A DNA stretch of 64,000 bases from Spinellus fusiger (lineage: Eukaryota; Mucoromycota; Mucoromycetes; Mucorales; Phycomycetaceae): assembly GCA_025094145.1 (NCBI GenBank), contig JALLLS010000002.1, forward strand, positions 1 to 64,000, given 5' to 3'. Below, one piece after another: positions 22,082 to 35,014 of this stretch (position 1 is its first letter; every line of letters starts with the position of its first letter). The position numbers and the translations under genes were made by a program. The notes beneath the pieces were generated by a model, which was not told the DNA's origin, made no database searches, and saw only the letters and a list, made by a program, of their open reading frames with translations.

Positions 22082-23857
22082 ACTGACAATAGAAGATAAA
22101 GAGCTGAAATGGGTACTATCTTTTCATGCTCTCCTTGGTCTTGTTCATTCTCCACACAAGAAAGAGAGACAAGACAGAAACGTCGGCTGTAGAGAATAGT
22201 TCTATGGTATTCCAGCCTATTTTCCTAAACATACGTATTATTAAATGCAGTTGCAATAACTAGCATAAAGAAAGGGGTGGCTCATTCATTCAAGGTGTAA
22301 CATTCTTCGATGTCTTTTGTCAGTGATCTACCAATTAACCTTATGCTTGTAGACCCAGCCAAGTTAAGCTACAAATGTCGATGGATTCAATCTACTCACA
22401 CCATTAAAAGTCAGATACCAAAGCCCTTTCTAATCTTTGTAGTGTATTCGACACCCAATAGATAGATATTTACAGTGAGAAATGGTCCTACTGCAGTTAA
22501 AAGTAGTGTTAGACATAGATCAGAATAACTTTTAGTGTCAAGCAATGGATTTTTGGACAAGCACTCCATCTCTCTTGTTATTGCGATCACTCTATTTTAA
22601 CCCATACACAAACAGACATGCAAAAACAGAGCCATGATATCATAAATTTCTTTATAGCAATCCACCTAATAAATTATTATTATATTTACAATGATCTTGT
22701 TGGATATTCATGTTGTGTATATTCTTTCAATGAAGAATAGATCAACATCAGAATGACCTAAAAAAAACAAAACAAAGGAGGATCTGTTTTTGATAAACTA
22801 AATACATTCTTACTTTCAGTTAAAAAATGCTGATGTATTATGAATTACTGTAGGTTGACATGACAATCCTTTATATAAAGACAAATGTAGAGTGTTTGAC
22901 TCCATCCCTTTTTATTTCTACTTTATACTACTAATGAACATTGAACTTAATTTTAAAGTACTACTGAAACACTAAAATAACGGTCTTGGATAAAAAAAAA
23001 CAACGATAGTAGAATGTACCTATAAACACACAGCCTGTCAGTTAGTCAAATCAACAACATCCTATAAATAGGAGTCATTAAAGACCATTCAATTGATGAT
23101 AAGAACTAATACAGTACTTGGTGCACAAAATTACAAGAATTCTATTACTGCATAAATTAATATTCTCACACAACAGATCAGTGGGTTCAATAAAAAGCAT
23201 AGTTTTCATACTAAACTAGTGATGGTCTATGCACAAAATATAAGAAAAAAACTACACTTATAGAATACACACAGATAAACTGCTATTAGTGCTATGGTTT
23301 TATATTTCATTGTTTAGCAGTATCTTATGTTTCTGTGTAAAGCTGTTTGTGTGATACATTGTGTTAGTTTATGCAAAACATTAAAGGCTATGAATCTCAA
23401 CCATAGAAACTATGAAATCATTTAAAAGATATTTATAGAAAGTAAAGACATTAGAAAACTCCATGGTAGTCCATAGTTAACTACTGAATCCAAGGCACTG
23501 TTTATGTTCCAGTTATCTATTGTAAACCCTGCAGTTAGATACTAATTATATCAAGGCAGTATACATACTCTACACTCTCTTGACAAGTCCGTTTCAAGTA
23601 CTACATCGAATCATTCCAGGATAAGATCTCAACAAATGCGTCAGGGAGGTATTTAAAATGAAATCACTTAACCTCAGTGCACATTCATTCACTTGTATTC
23701 ACTTGAGGATTAGAGAAGTAAAACAGTGCTTATAGAAATATCATTGTGTTCTCAAAAAAAAATTTTTTTAACTATTACCTATCCATACTGTCATACTACC
23801 CATCTACACACCAGGAGGTTTTTCTGGTCTTTAAGCGGTGATATCTCCTTCCTTTTA

Positions 23858-24960
23858 CGACACAACGCGATATTGCCCTTTTATGGAACTGTGTTTAAAA
23901 ACAAAGGTTTGAGAGTGTCCTGATTATTATTTCTTTTTGTGGTATACCTCAATATCAAATTGTATTATCAATAGAATATAGTGTTTATAAATAAAATTGT
24001 TCATTATAACAGTATAGATAATAGTATAGTATGCACTATAGATACGGTTGTTCTAGATGGATTCTCTCATAGCAATAGAATTCACACCCTAAAAGCCTTG
24101 TGCTTTATTATTGGGAGATAGATAACTATGCTTAGGAATATACCCTAAACACCCTAGACAGTATAGAAGGAAGAATAGACCACCTGAGACTGACTTGAGA
24201 AGAGTCTTAACTTGTCTAATAACAGAAGAGTGTATTATTAATAATTCAATCAAGAGAGATAGTATGCCTACCTTGTACTTAATACTTGTTTTGAGAATAA
24301 TAAGCCATATACCATCTATTAGAAGAAGAGTCAGCACTATGCCTTGTGGATTACATTGAACTCAAGCCCAGATGAAGACACTGCTTACCTTCTTATATCA
24401 AGAATAGCCTCTAATGGTGTTTACAATCTCCTTCTATTGTTTTTCTTTGTTAATAATAGCACATTACCTTGCTCAGATATGTTCATATTGAAGAGCACTC
24501 AAGTATCAAGTTAATAGTTTCTGTGAGAAATAACAGTAATAACAGACCAAAGAATAGAAAATATTTTCATTTTAGTGATGTACCACTTTAGCCTTCACTT
24601 TCCACTAATTTATTAAGTCAAAATTCACTAGTCAAACAATTCACACTCTATTTGTCTTGGGCTTAAAGGATAGTATTATTTCTAATACTTAGTTCCCACT
24701 AAGTACTATTGTTGAGAACAGTTACAATGAGTTAGCTGTTAAAGTGATTATGAATATCGATTCAATGAATATCTATACTGCTCTTAACATAAGTGAGTTT
24801 GGTTCTATTTTATGGACAATAACCACTAGAGTTAATTCCGTGTGAGTCCTATAATATATCTTTCTTAAGTAGTGTTATACTGCAAATAGTGTGAGTTTAT
24901 GGATAACACATTATGTTAAACAATAAATGCAGGGATTGAGTTGTAACATTGGCTTCGATT
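23858..24960 (+). repeat. Dispersed ~1 kb repeat, copy 2
   Basis: The inverse partner of 600-1590. Collinear blocks run from GCCCTTTTATGGAACTGTGTTT (about 23875) to GATAACACATTATGTTAAAC (about 24900). The copy merges on its right with the Fanzor-like relic (24927 onward). It is probably the 5' part of the same or a nested element. No terminal inverted repeats or target-site duplications could be fixed by eye. Confidence 0.7.
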
Positions 24961-25842
24961 CTTTCTTTTATATTCAAAATAATTCCTGGTTTGTACTTAC
25001 TTCAAATGATCAAAAGGCTAATATAGACGCATTATCTACAGAGCTGTCTATAATTAATACTCCTAAACCATTTACTGAAGCTCGTTTATCTACTAATCCT
25101 GGTGCTTACATTCTAATGCTCAGAGAGATTTAAAGAATATGTGAGCAACTACACTAAAATCACCGACAAGCTCAACCACAACCGCAAGAAACTCAAGAGC
25201 AAGATCAATAGCAAAACTCACAAGAAAGACTACCTCATCTATTCTCATTGTCTCCAGTACTTTCCTTAAAGTGGAGATTCATAACAATAGATTTGAAAAA
25301 TCTTCCACTGCTATCTGGTTTAAAATCAAAAAGCACTTACCAAGAGAATCTATATCTATTCAATACAGTCTTTGACTTGAAAGGACTCAAGATAGACGGG
25401 TAGACAAAAAATATCCACCTGTATACATGAGACTCTCCACTTACATGAAAAGAAAAACAAACAACACAAAGAATGAATCAAGAGGGTTTGACAAGAATTT
25501 TATATCAATCATTGAAGAAAAGACAAAAAGATGGAGATCATCTTCTAGTTGATATCGATGAGTTCCTTACATCGAGGGTAAGCAGGATTGATCTCTCACC
25601 TAATATACAAAGCTCTTCTAATAGTTTTTTGTTTTGTTTTGTTTTTTGTTCTCAAGATCTGCCACACTTGTAGCACACATAATCTCACCAAGGTATTAGT
25701 AAATTTCAACAGTATCCACGCTTGCCAAGGTTATGGAATTGTTTGGAACAGGAATATGAATGCATCATAGAATACCTATAAAATTGCAGAAGAGGCTTTC
25801 AATGGTCGCCACAGACCAGCTCCTTTCTGTCGAGAAGAATAA
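24927..25842 (+). pseudogene. Decayed Fanzor-like (eukaryotic TnpB-related) nuclease gene
   Basis: Fragments in several frames. They are a segment with LSIINTPKPFTEARLS, a basic segment (KITDKLNHNRKKLKSKINSK), an exon with ILYQSLKKRQKDGDHLLVDI followed by DEFLTSR, and, after a GTAAGC...CTCAAG intron (about 25578-25657), ICHTCSTHNLTKVL, GIVWNRNMNAS, stop, NTYKIAEEAFNGRHRPAPFC and REE with stop at 25842. The pattern TS-R-x-C-x-x-C ... C-x-x-[C]-G-x-V-W-N-R-[D]-x-N-A-S-x-N is the zinc-ribbon plus RuvC-III block shared by TnpB and fungal Fanzor proteins. The second knuckle's last Cys is Tyr, the RuvC-III Asp is Asn, and a TAG interrupts the helix after NAS. With earlier frameshifts, this copy is dead. 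The N-terminal half is not recognised. Confidence 0.6.
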
Positions 25843-28800
25843 ATCTTCTTATTCGTATTCATATTATATCATATTGTTACATCGAAGGTGGTTTCCTCCA
25901 GGATTCAGATATTTACAGATGGATCTACATAATAATCTTTATTTAAAAAACTAACATGAATATGTCAATTTATTTTCACACCTCAAATCGATTTGTCATT
26001 TTTAAACAATTGTATTTCGACTATTTATTTTTATATCCTAAAGATCTCCTGGTGTGTAAAAGGTTTCTATTGATATTTAGGCCTTTTTTTTAACAATAAA
26101 AATACCAATACCCTCTTTGTGGATCCAACCATAGCACTTTATGGACTTGAGATCGTCTTGGTTTTCTAGTACCTTTTAGGAGATATCTACACCTTTAGTC
26201 CAAGATGTGTGATTCTTCTGATCCAGTGATTGGGAGTAAGAGCTAATGTTAGATTATCACTGTTGAGGATTGCTTAGGTTAAATCAAACATTATAAAAGC
26301 TATTGGGAATATATGTTTATAGAAAGAATTAAGTATAAAATGAAGGTCAATACATATCTTTTCAGATGGTGATACTATTGAATGTTAGACAAAAAACTAT
26401 CCAATTTTCAGTCTCTAATCGTCTAGTTTTAGGTTAAAAACATGCATTATCATCTGACAAGATACATGTAGATCTATATGTTACATGATCTATATTTTAC
26501 TTTAGACTTATACTAACATAGAATTCTTTATTATTTGCTTGCTCATCATTATAATAATAGTATTGTGCTCTGACAAATATACAATACGATACAATCATCA
26601 GACCTTTTAGTTTTCTCTTGAGTGAAAGATCAAACAGTAGTACATGAAGTCATTGTAGTTAAACAAAAACAAAAAACCAGAAAAAAAAGTAAAAAATAAA
26701 ATAAAAGCACATGTTCAGATCAAAAACTATACTATTGTTCTACATTGCGCCAACCTATGTTGAATAAGACTTTTATGGCTATAAAAAGCAATCAAATAGA
26801 GTATTGAGAAACAGAAAAATAGGCTCAGAGGTATACCTTATAGTGTACCAATTTATTAAGGCTTAGTGGATGATGCCACATAAAATAGTTTTTTTTTATT
26901 TAAAATAAAATAAAAAATAAAGATACAAACAGTTAAACCAAACTAAAAATAAATAAAAATACCAATTGAGCTCAACAGACTTATAGTGATAAGTTTATTG
27001 TATTCTCCCTCGAAATACAAAATAAGTAATAAACAGTTAAATTAGATAGAAATGGAACTAGAATAATAGAAAAAAAATAAGACATCTGAATGCCATGTTT
27101 AAGATAAGAGACAGTGTTACCAAGAAAAAACTATTCCATAGAACACTTGTCTCATAGGATACAGGCTTTCTTTAAATGGCTGTTTGTATCATGTCAAACA
27201 CTGGTACCTTTCTTACAGTATAGTTTTGCATTGGGCTGAAGATGGTTTTGGACACTAAATAATTTGAAAATAGCTCAGTTAGTACTAATCTTATAAAGAT
27301 AGATAAGATTGTAAATATCCTATTTATTATCAACCTATCAATTTGACGTCAATATCTTGAAAGGTATTGGAGTTATTTAGCTGATTCTTCTTCTAACCAT
27401 GAAAGCATTGTACTTCATTAGAAACGAATCTTTGGTCACATATTTTGGATCAGCTCTTTTGTTTACACAAACTTATAAAATTACACTAACCCGTGATCAC
27501 AGGAGAAGGATAATAAAATCTAAGTCTTAGGCTCTTATGGCATAGAGTGTGTATATAAAAGTGTTCATTCTGTAAGAGTAGGTTAAGCCTACAATACGTC
27601 AGTCTTTTTTCTTGATCTTATAGAACTTATTAAATAATGTTGTGGTGAATGGAGTCCTGAAAATATTAAACTTTAGGTTATAACACTATGATGATTAAAA
27701 CACTATCTTTTTTTTTGTTCTATTCATCCACATTAATGAATTTGATATTGATTCATGAGCTTCATATTCTTTCTACAATAAGTCCTATTTTATTGTTAGA
27801 TAAACTCCCGTAAACAGGTCATTGCACAACAATAGAATAGTTCTTTATATCACTTGTAAGATTTACATTGAATGCTGACACTAGATCAGATCCGTTTCAT
27901 CCTTATGAGTTACAAATAATATTTTCTTAAATATGAGATATCTAATGATTATTCTTTATTGTCTGACATCACGGCAACTATCCTTCCATCTATCATATTT
28001 AAAAGTAATATGCTATCTATTCATTCTATTGCTTCATATACTCGAACAGATGTACTGCCTAATTCAATGGATGATAGGTAGGTAACTACCAATATCAGTT
28101 TCTTGTAAATAAAACCACTCAACATCCAATCGGGATGGTTTCCTGAAGTGCTTATTTGTTAATCAAAAAGGTTCTACACTTTTTTTTCTCTTCCTGTCGT
28201 TGAATACCAAAAGAATAAGTGCACTATGGATTGCTGCCTATATCTTTGACTGTGAATAAAGCCCCTTGTTAATTTTAAATAATATCTGCTTACTGTATAT
28301 TGCCATCTTGATTAAGGATATCTTGGTAAATGCTTAAGGGCAAGCAAACCTTAAACTCTAGTGATTAGAAATACTCCCCTTATTATACAGATGTTTTCAT
28401 GTTGTCTGAATATAGTCTGTAGATCTGTTTAAATACAGTATCTACATGATTTATGAGCTAGAGTAATCAGTAGGCTCTTAATACACAAGCGTATTAGCCT
28501 CACTTTAGTTAGTCAATAGAAGCTATAATTATTAGATGTTTAGGAAGAAAGCAGTATGTTCAATCACTCTAATATTCTTTCAAATATAGTGTTGCCTAGT
28601 CTCACTCAAGTATAATGTTCTTCTGGTAACTCATACTACTTTTCTTTATGATTTTAAATTGTAAATTGTATTATAAATTTGAAGAACAAGCAAATGAGCC
28701 ATAGAACATTCTTGTACAGGCTAATGCATTAGTCTATCTAACTATTACACAGTGTACTGTCAAGTCTTTAAGTTTGATATTGGCGTCGTGACCTTTCATC

Positions 28801-29167
28801 AATAGCATTTGGATTATTTTTTGAACAATATAATAATAATGTTCTTCAAACTATTATAAAAAAAAATGTATTTGTTTTTCTCAACAAATTCTCTGATATA
28901 TTCTCTTGTCATCTATGTGAGTCTAATATGATGCATCATTTTAGAAATTTGTTGATCCAATTGGCTAAGTTTGTAGTTTTTCTTTTACCATCTTAGTACA
29001 TTTGCACTCAATTGAGTTGAATACTTTTGAAAATATATTAAGACAAAATATATGGGATATGTTCAATATCAAACAAAACGCTTTACATTTGATCTAGAGC
29101 CTCTAAAATTTATCATCCCAAAGCCCAACATCTTCTATTTATCGAGAATGGAAAAATAATAATATAG
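25843..29167. other. Gene-poor AT-rich region
   Basis: 3.3 kb without any recognisable exon, with poly-A/T runs and no long open frame on either strand. It probably consists of old transposon debris, but I cannot name any of it. Confidence 0.5.
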
Positions 29168-30239
29168 TTAATATTTTGTATGGCCTCCTCTGGCATCAAT
29201 GACTGCCTGGCATCTGTCTATCATACTTTGAATTCATTCTTGTACAAGCTCAACACCGACTCTCTCCCACTCCTCTGGAAGTAGAGCCTTCAAACTTTCA
29301 ACATTGGTAATAGATACCCTTCTTTTTTCAATCTGTCTTTCTATAGCCCACCAGATGTGTTCAATTGGAGTTAAGTCAGGAATTTGTGCGGGCCAGTACT
29401 CAAAGCCCCTAATATGATGCGTCTCTCTACCATATGGAATAGGCCCCAGTATGACATCTGGCATCATCTTATTATAACAGAAACACCCTGTCCTCTTTCT
29501 GATGCAATTCTATTAACCAAGGATAAAACTCACCAGCCAAAATATTGATATATTTGCATCGGTCTACAGTGCCATCAACAAAGACTAGTGAGCCAAATCT
29601 ATCTTCTCAAAAACAGCTCCAAAGCATGACCCCACCGCCACCAAACTTTGGTGTTGGAACACTATGATTAATATCATACCTTTCTCTAACTTTTCTGATG
29701 ACAAGGGCGCCTCCATTGCTCCCTCTCATGGTGTACCTCGACCCATCAGACCCGATGACGCCCTTCCGCTGGTTGTTCGTCCAATTGACATGTTCCTTAG
29801 TCCAAAGAAGCCTTTTCTCCTTATATTTTTCAGTTAAAGCTGGCTTGTGGTCAACAGAAAAAGATCCAAACACTAACTGATTACAGTAGCTGATAAGAGC
29901 TTTTCTATATACATCTACTTCAGACTTCAATATTTCTGATTTCAGTTGATCATATGGGGCAAATGGATCTTTTCTAATGATCTTTTCCAGGTATCTAAGG
30001 TCCCTCTCACTGGATTTTATTTTCTATGTTTTTCATGACTCTTTAAACGTAATGGTGACCTACGTTCTTTGGTATTCCTAATACTATTTTTGAACCGTAG
30101 GCGTTTTCATTTCAACTATGCTTGCAATGATAGTCAACTTTAATCTAGCCTTAAACTGGTAATATATGTCCTATCTTTCATTATCTTCCACTTGATCATA
30201 TTCTCCACAAGTGTGAGTTTCTGAGAATGCATCTGACAT
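29168..30239 (-). pseudogene. Tc1/mariner-type transposase, inactivated
   Basis: Read on the minus strand from a possible ATG at 30239 (MSDAFSETHTCGEYDQ), an N-terminal part with an HTH-like KARLKLTIIASIVEMKTPTV is followed by SERDLRYLEKIIRKDPFAPY. The DDE region follows: LLWTKEHVNWTNNQRKGVIG, SDGSRYTMRG, FGGGGVMLWSCF, VDGTVDRCKYINILAGEF, DDARCHTGAYSIW, YWPAQIPDLTPIEHIWWAIE, and the typical end GGHTKY. The catalytic Asp of SDGS, the DDA Asp and the PIEHIW Glu are present. TGA after WSCF and two TAA codons before DDA interrupt the frame. Each is explained by CGA or CAA codons changed by C-to-T. Upstream stops and frameshifts also exist. TIRs were not identified. Confidence 0.85.
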
Positions 30240-31067
30240 TTTGTACTGGTTTAACACTATTTGGAAAGAAAAAGAGTTTTATGCAATAACAACAAAAGGG
30301 TACTTTTTTTTTATTAAAATTTAGGCAAGTATTAAATTCAATTGGGTATAACTGTATAAAGACATCTTTTACTCATCTTTTTATTTGATCAAAAAAGCCT
30401 TCTATGATTTTTTAGTTTTATCACTAATTAGTGATGATTTTAATAATAAATAATAGTATAATCCCAATACAATATATCCTAATAACAATAATAGTTCCGG
30501 AATGATAATTCTGTATAATTATTATGTATTCACAACAGCTAGTCTGCTTTTCTTTCTTTCTTTATTTTATAATAAACAGAAAAATGTATGCCTCAAATCC
30601 CTTTGAAGATAATATTCAGCTGTTGAAAAATATAACTTGTACACTGTGATGAAATATTGTATTCTTATAAAATTCTCAAATTCTCAGATCCAAGCTTTTT
30701 AGCATATCTACATCTCTGGTAAAGTATGGCGAGATTATGTATGATGTTGTCAAATAAACTAAACATTATTAAGGATATATATTATGAAATTTTGATTTAT
30801 GATAGTACTATGTACATATCAAGTAATTTTTTTTGCAATGCATAGATGTCTTGCACAAAAGAGAAATGTCTTGCTGATCATTACATCACTGAAGAATGCA
30901 ACACCATAGTACTTATTTTTGGGATATTGAGCCTGTAATAAAATCTAACACTACACTGGTTATGTGCTGTGGTAAAGTATAAAGAGAACTCATTTTCTTA
31001 TTTTACAACACACCTTCATTAGTTAGCTTCAATATCAATATCAATATCAATATCAATAGTACTTCTA
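30240..31067. other. AT-rich intergenic spacer
   Basis: No gene. A (CAATAT)n-like run (31030-31057, ATCAATATCAATATCAAT) lies just before the 173-codon ORF, in its presumed promoter. Confidence 0.5.
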
Positions 31068-31589
31068 ATGATGCCCATATTTACTTCTCAATACGTCAAA
31101 GCAGAGATAGTCAATCTGAATAAGCACTATACCTTTCGATACAATAATTTAGAGGAAAAATATAAAGAGCATCTAGTTCTTGAGCAGATATTCTTTCAGT
31201 ATGACAAAGAACTCAGACTTACTAAGAGCTGTATTCGCTCGCTGAAAAATAGATATCAGAGAACTACAAACCAGCAGTTGTGGACCAGTTCTAAACAGAA
31301 AGAAATGCTTCGCACATTGATCGATGGCAAGCTTGAGAGCCAAAGGTCACTAGAGGCATCTATACGAGAAGTTGTCAAGTGTCTCAAGTTGGAAGCGGAC
31401 ACAATTGTCCAGGAACTTGAAGTACTCAAGAGTATTTCTCGGGGGAAGAAAAATCTTATGAAAGAGTATAAAAAGTACAGGGCGAGCGAAGAGTCCAAGA
31501 GGTACACTCTAGAAAGCGATAAAAATCCAAAGAAATGCAGTAAAATTGCACACATTTGGAAGGCATTGTCATTCAAAAAAGACGTATAA
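31068..31589 (+). CDS. Hypothetical coiled-coil protein, 173 aa
   Basis: An uninterrupted ATG-started frame in AT-rich surroundings where frames are normally short. The protein is strongly charged and largely helical: YRYNNLEEKYKEHL-like heptads, YDKELRLTKSCIRSLKNRYQ, KCLKLEADTIVQELEVLK and a Lys-rich end (KNLMKEYKKYRASEESKR). No signal peptide, transmembrane segment or known domain is seen. It reads like the coiled-coil part of a kinetochore-, spindle-body- or septin-associated protein, but that is only an impression. Codon use resembles the neighbouring genes. It is most likely a real lineage-specific gene, possibly with unseen exons. Confidence 0.5.
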   Translation: MMPIFTSQYVKAEIVNLNKHYTFRYNNLEEKYKEHLVLEQIFFQYDKELRLTKSCIRSLKNRYQRTTNQQLWTSSKQKEMLRTLIDGKLESQRSLEASIREVVKCLKLEADTIVQELEVLKSISRGKKNLMKEYKKYRASEESKRYTLESDKNPKKCSKIAHIWKALSFKKDV

Positions 31590-31644
31590 AACAAACAGAT
31601 GTCATAGCTTAGCTGAACATCTTGTTTTGTTTAATAATAGAAAA

Positions 31645-31830
31645 ATGAAATTATTTATTTTTGTTATAATTCTTTTAAACTGCTGTTCTCTACAGACTGT
31701 TTGTTGTTCAGACAGAACTACCAAGGCATTAGAAAACTGTGGACATGCCACACAGATTCTATGGATGGAGAAGCAGCGAGTATTTGCACAAGTACCTACA
31801 ATCTTGAGAAATATAAGTCATTTGTTTTAA
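31645..31830 (+). CDS. Possible small secreted Cys-containing protein, 61 aa
   Basis: ATG 31645 opens MKLFIFVIILLNCCSLQTVC, a convincing signal peptide. It is followed by CSDRTTKALENCGHATQILW and a short basic-hydrophobic tail ending in NISHLF. Four to five Cys lie within the first 35 residues. It begins 55 bases after the preceding ORF, on the same strand. The CTCTACAG inside the signal-peptide segment could also be an intron acceptor, in which case this is a 3' exon of something else. Confidence 0.25.
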   Translation: MKLFIFVIILLNCCSLQTVCCSDRTTKALENCGHATQILWMEKQRVFAQVPTILRNISHLF

Positions 31831-32589
31831 TATCTGAGAGCTAGATTGATGGATGATCGACGATAGTATCATGTTTAATTGTCTATATCTTTAATAGAAT
31901 AAGTATAATATTTTTAAACAGGTATCAGTATATTCTATTAACACATCAATAGAGGAGTCTATATTGATATAGGTATGCTGATATGAAAATAGTATCAGGC
32001 TTACTTTTTTGGTGAGTTTTAGGAATATATTAATTCCATACATAATGAGTATTCTGTTGAGTCTAATATATCTTATTAGCAGAATTCTGATGCTAGATTT
32101 GAAGTGATAAGTGTTTATAAAATGTAAATAGAATAGAGATCTTGCCAAGTATTATTTATGTAGTTCTAGAGTCATTGTCTTTAAAGTTTATTCCTTAAGA
32201 GTGGGAAAATTAGCCACATCCGTGCCAATAATTTGATCTTACAGATCAAATAGAGATTTAGCAGTGAAAGATCAATATTTTCTTAACTGTTGTTTTCTGT
32301 CTAATTATTATTTTAGTGCATCGTACTGAACTCACAAAAAGAACTGAATTTATCTGAATTTATCTGAATTTATCTGATTCTATCTTCCAATACTTGCTTA
32401 TCTAAATCTAAATCTATATATCATATCATCATATACTATAGAACATACACAAGTTACATACCAAGTCCTGGTTTATCCTATCGATCCAGGTTCATAGATC
32501 TCTAATGTCTATCGGAGATTTAACAAAGACTCACAGCACTGTATGTCTGGCAAGTACGCGTTGAGTTCCGCTCTCTATCAGCAACAGTC
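31831..32589. other. Intergenic, promoter of the MSI1-like gene
   Basis: AT-rich. TTTATCTGAA repeats three times at 32347-32380. No gene seen. Confidence 0.5.
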
Positions 32590-34401
<1,812 letters not shown>

Positions 34402-34580
34402 TAAATGTATGGTTATGTGCTTAACTTGATCTTGAATAAATTGCCCTTTCAAATTGAACTGGGAAAACCCCGTTCTTTTGATTGGATAGTGTACTATGAA
34501 ACAGTATAGATGCTATTTTGTAAAGACTATAAGAATAAGCATGTTTGTCGCTTTAAAGGGCTTCCTTTTCCACTCTTTTT

Positions 34581-35014
34581 ATGTGCGATTTAAATTGGTG
34601 TCCCGTCTGTGAAAAGACAATACCTCTAGACTCAGTAATAACAGACAGCAAGAGAAAAGAGCCAAACACACTAATCCTTGTACATTGTAGCAGTCATTAT
34701 ATTGTTCATCAAACTGTCTGAAACAAGACGCGTTCAGTCATAGTCCACTTGTAGAATTTCATTCTTCAAGCCTACACGACTTTTTTATGTCACCTTATCG
34801 GAACTATGGCATGTTATCCGAACGTTCGTTAGTTAAAAGAAGAGAACAAGCACCCAGGCTGTCACTCATGCTATCACTGCCTAAGAGGATGGAGATAAGC
34901 CCGCCACTACAAAAAGATACCTTAGACTACACCAAGCCCATCCACTGGACAAGAAGAGTGCTTCTAACTCCCAAACAAATCAATCTGAATAGACTTGCCT
35001 TACCATTCTTATAA
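34581..35014 (+). CDS. ECL1-like zinc-knuckle protein, first of two
   Basis: Exon 1 from ATG 34581 reads MCDLNWCPVCEKTIPLDS and ends at a GTAATA donor. The acceptor ...TTGTAG (about 34691) leads in frame to QSLYCSSNCLKQDAFSHSPL and on to LDYTKPIHWTRRVLLTP, with stop at 35014. The spacing C-x2-C ... YC-x3-C at the very N-terminus is that of the S. pombe Ecl1-family (extender of chronological lifespan) fungal zinc-binding domain. Ecl1 proteins are small and induced by sulfur, amino-acid or metal limitation. The rest is Ser- and basic-rich. The second gene of this type starts 1.6 kb further on the same strand. The exon 2 frame was confirmed by continuity with the CxxxC half of the knuckle. Confidence 0.65.

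Larger units (their letters stand above)
19602..23857. other. Gene-poor region downstream of CSL with microsatellites
   Basis: 3' flank of CSL, then 4 kb of AT-rich DNA. It contains the two large tandem repeats listed separately, a TTTGTA hexamer tract (20650-20705), a 14-nt AATAATAGACATGT repeat (21727-21790, four copies) and poly-A/T runs. Apart from a doubtful 80-codon ORF at 21839-22081, I see no gene. Confidence 0.5.
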
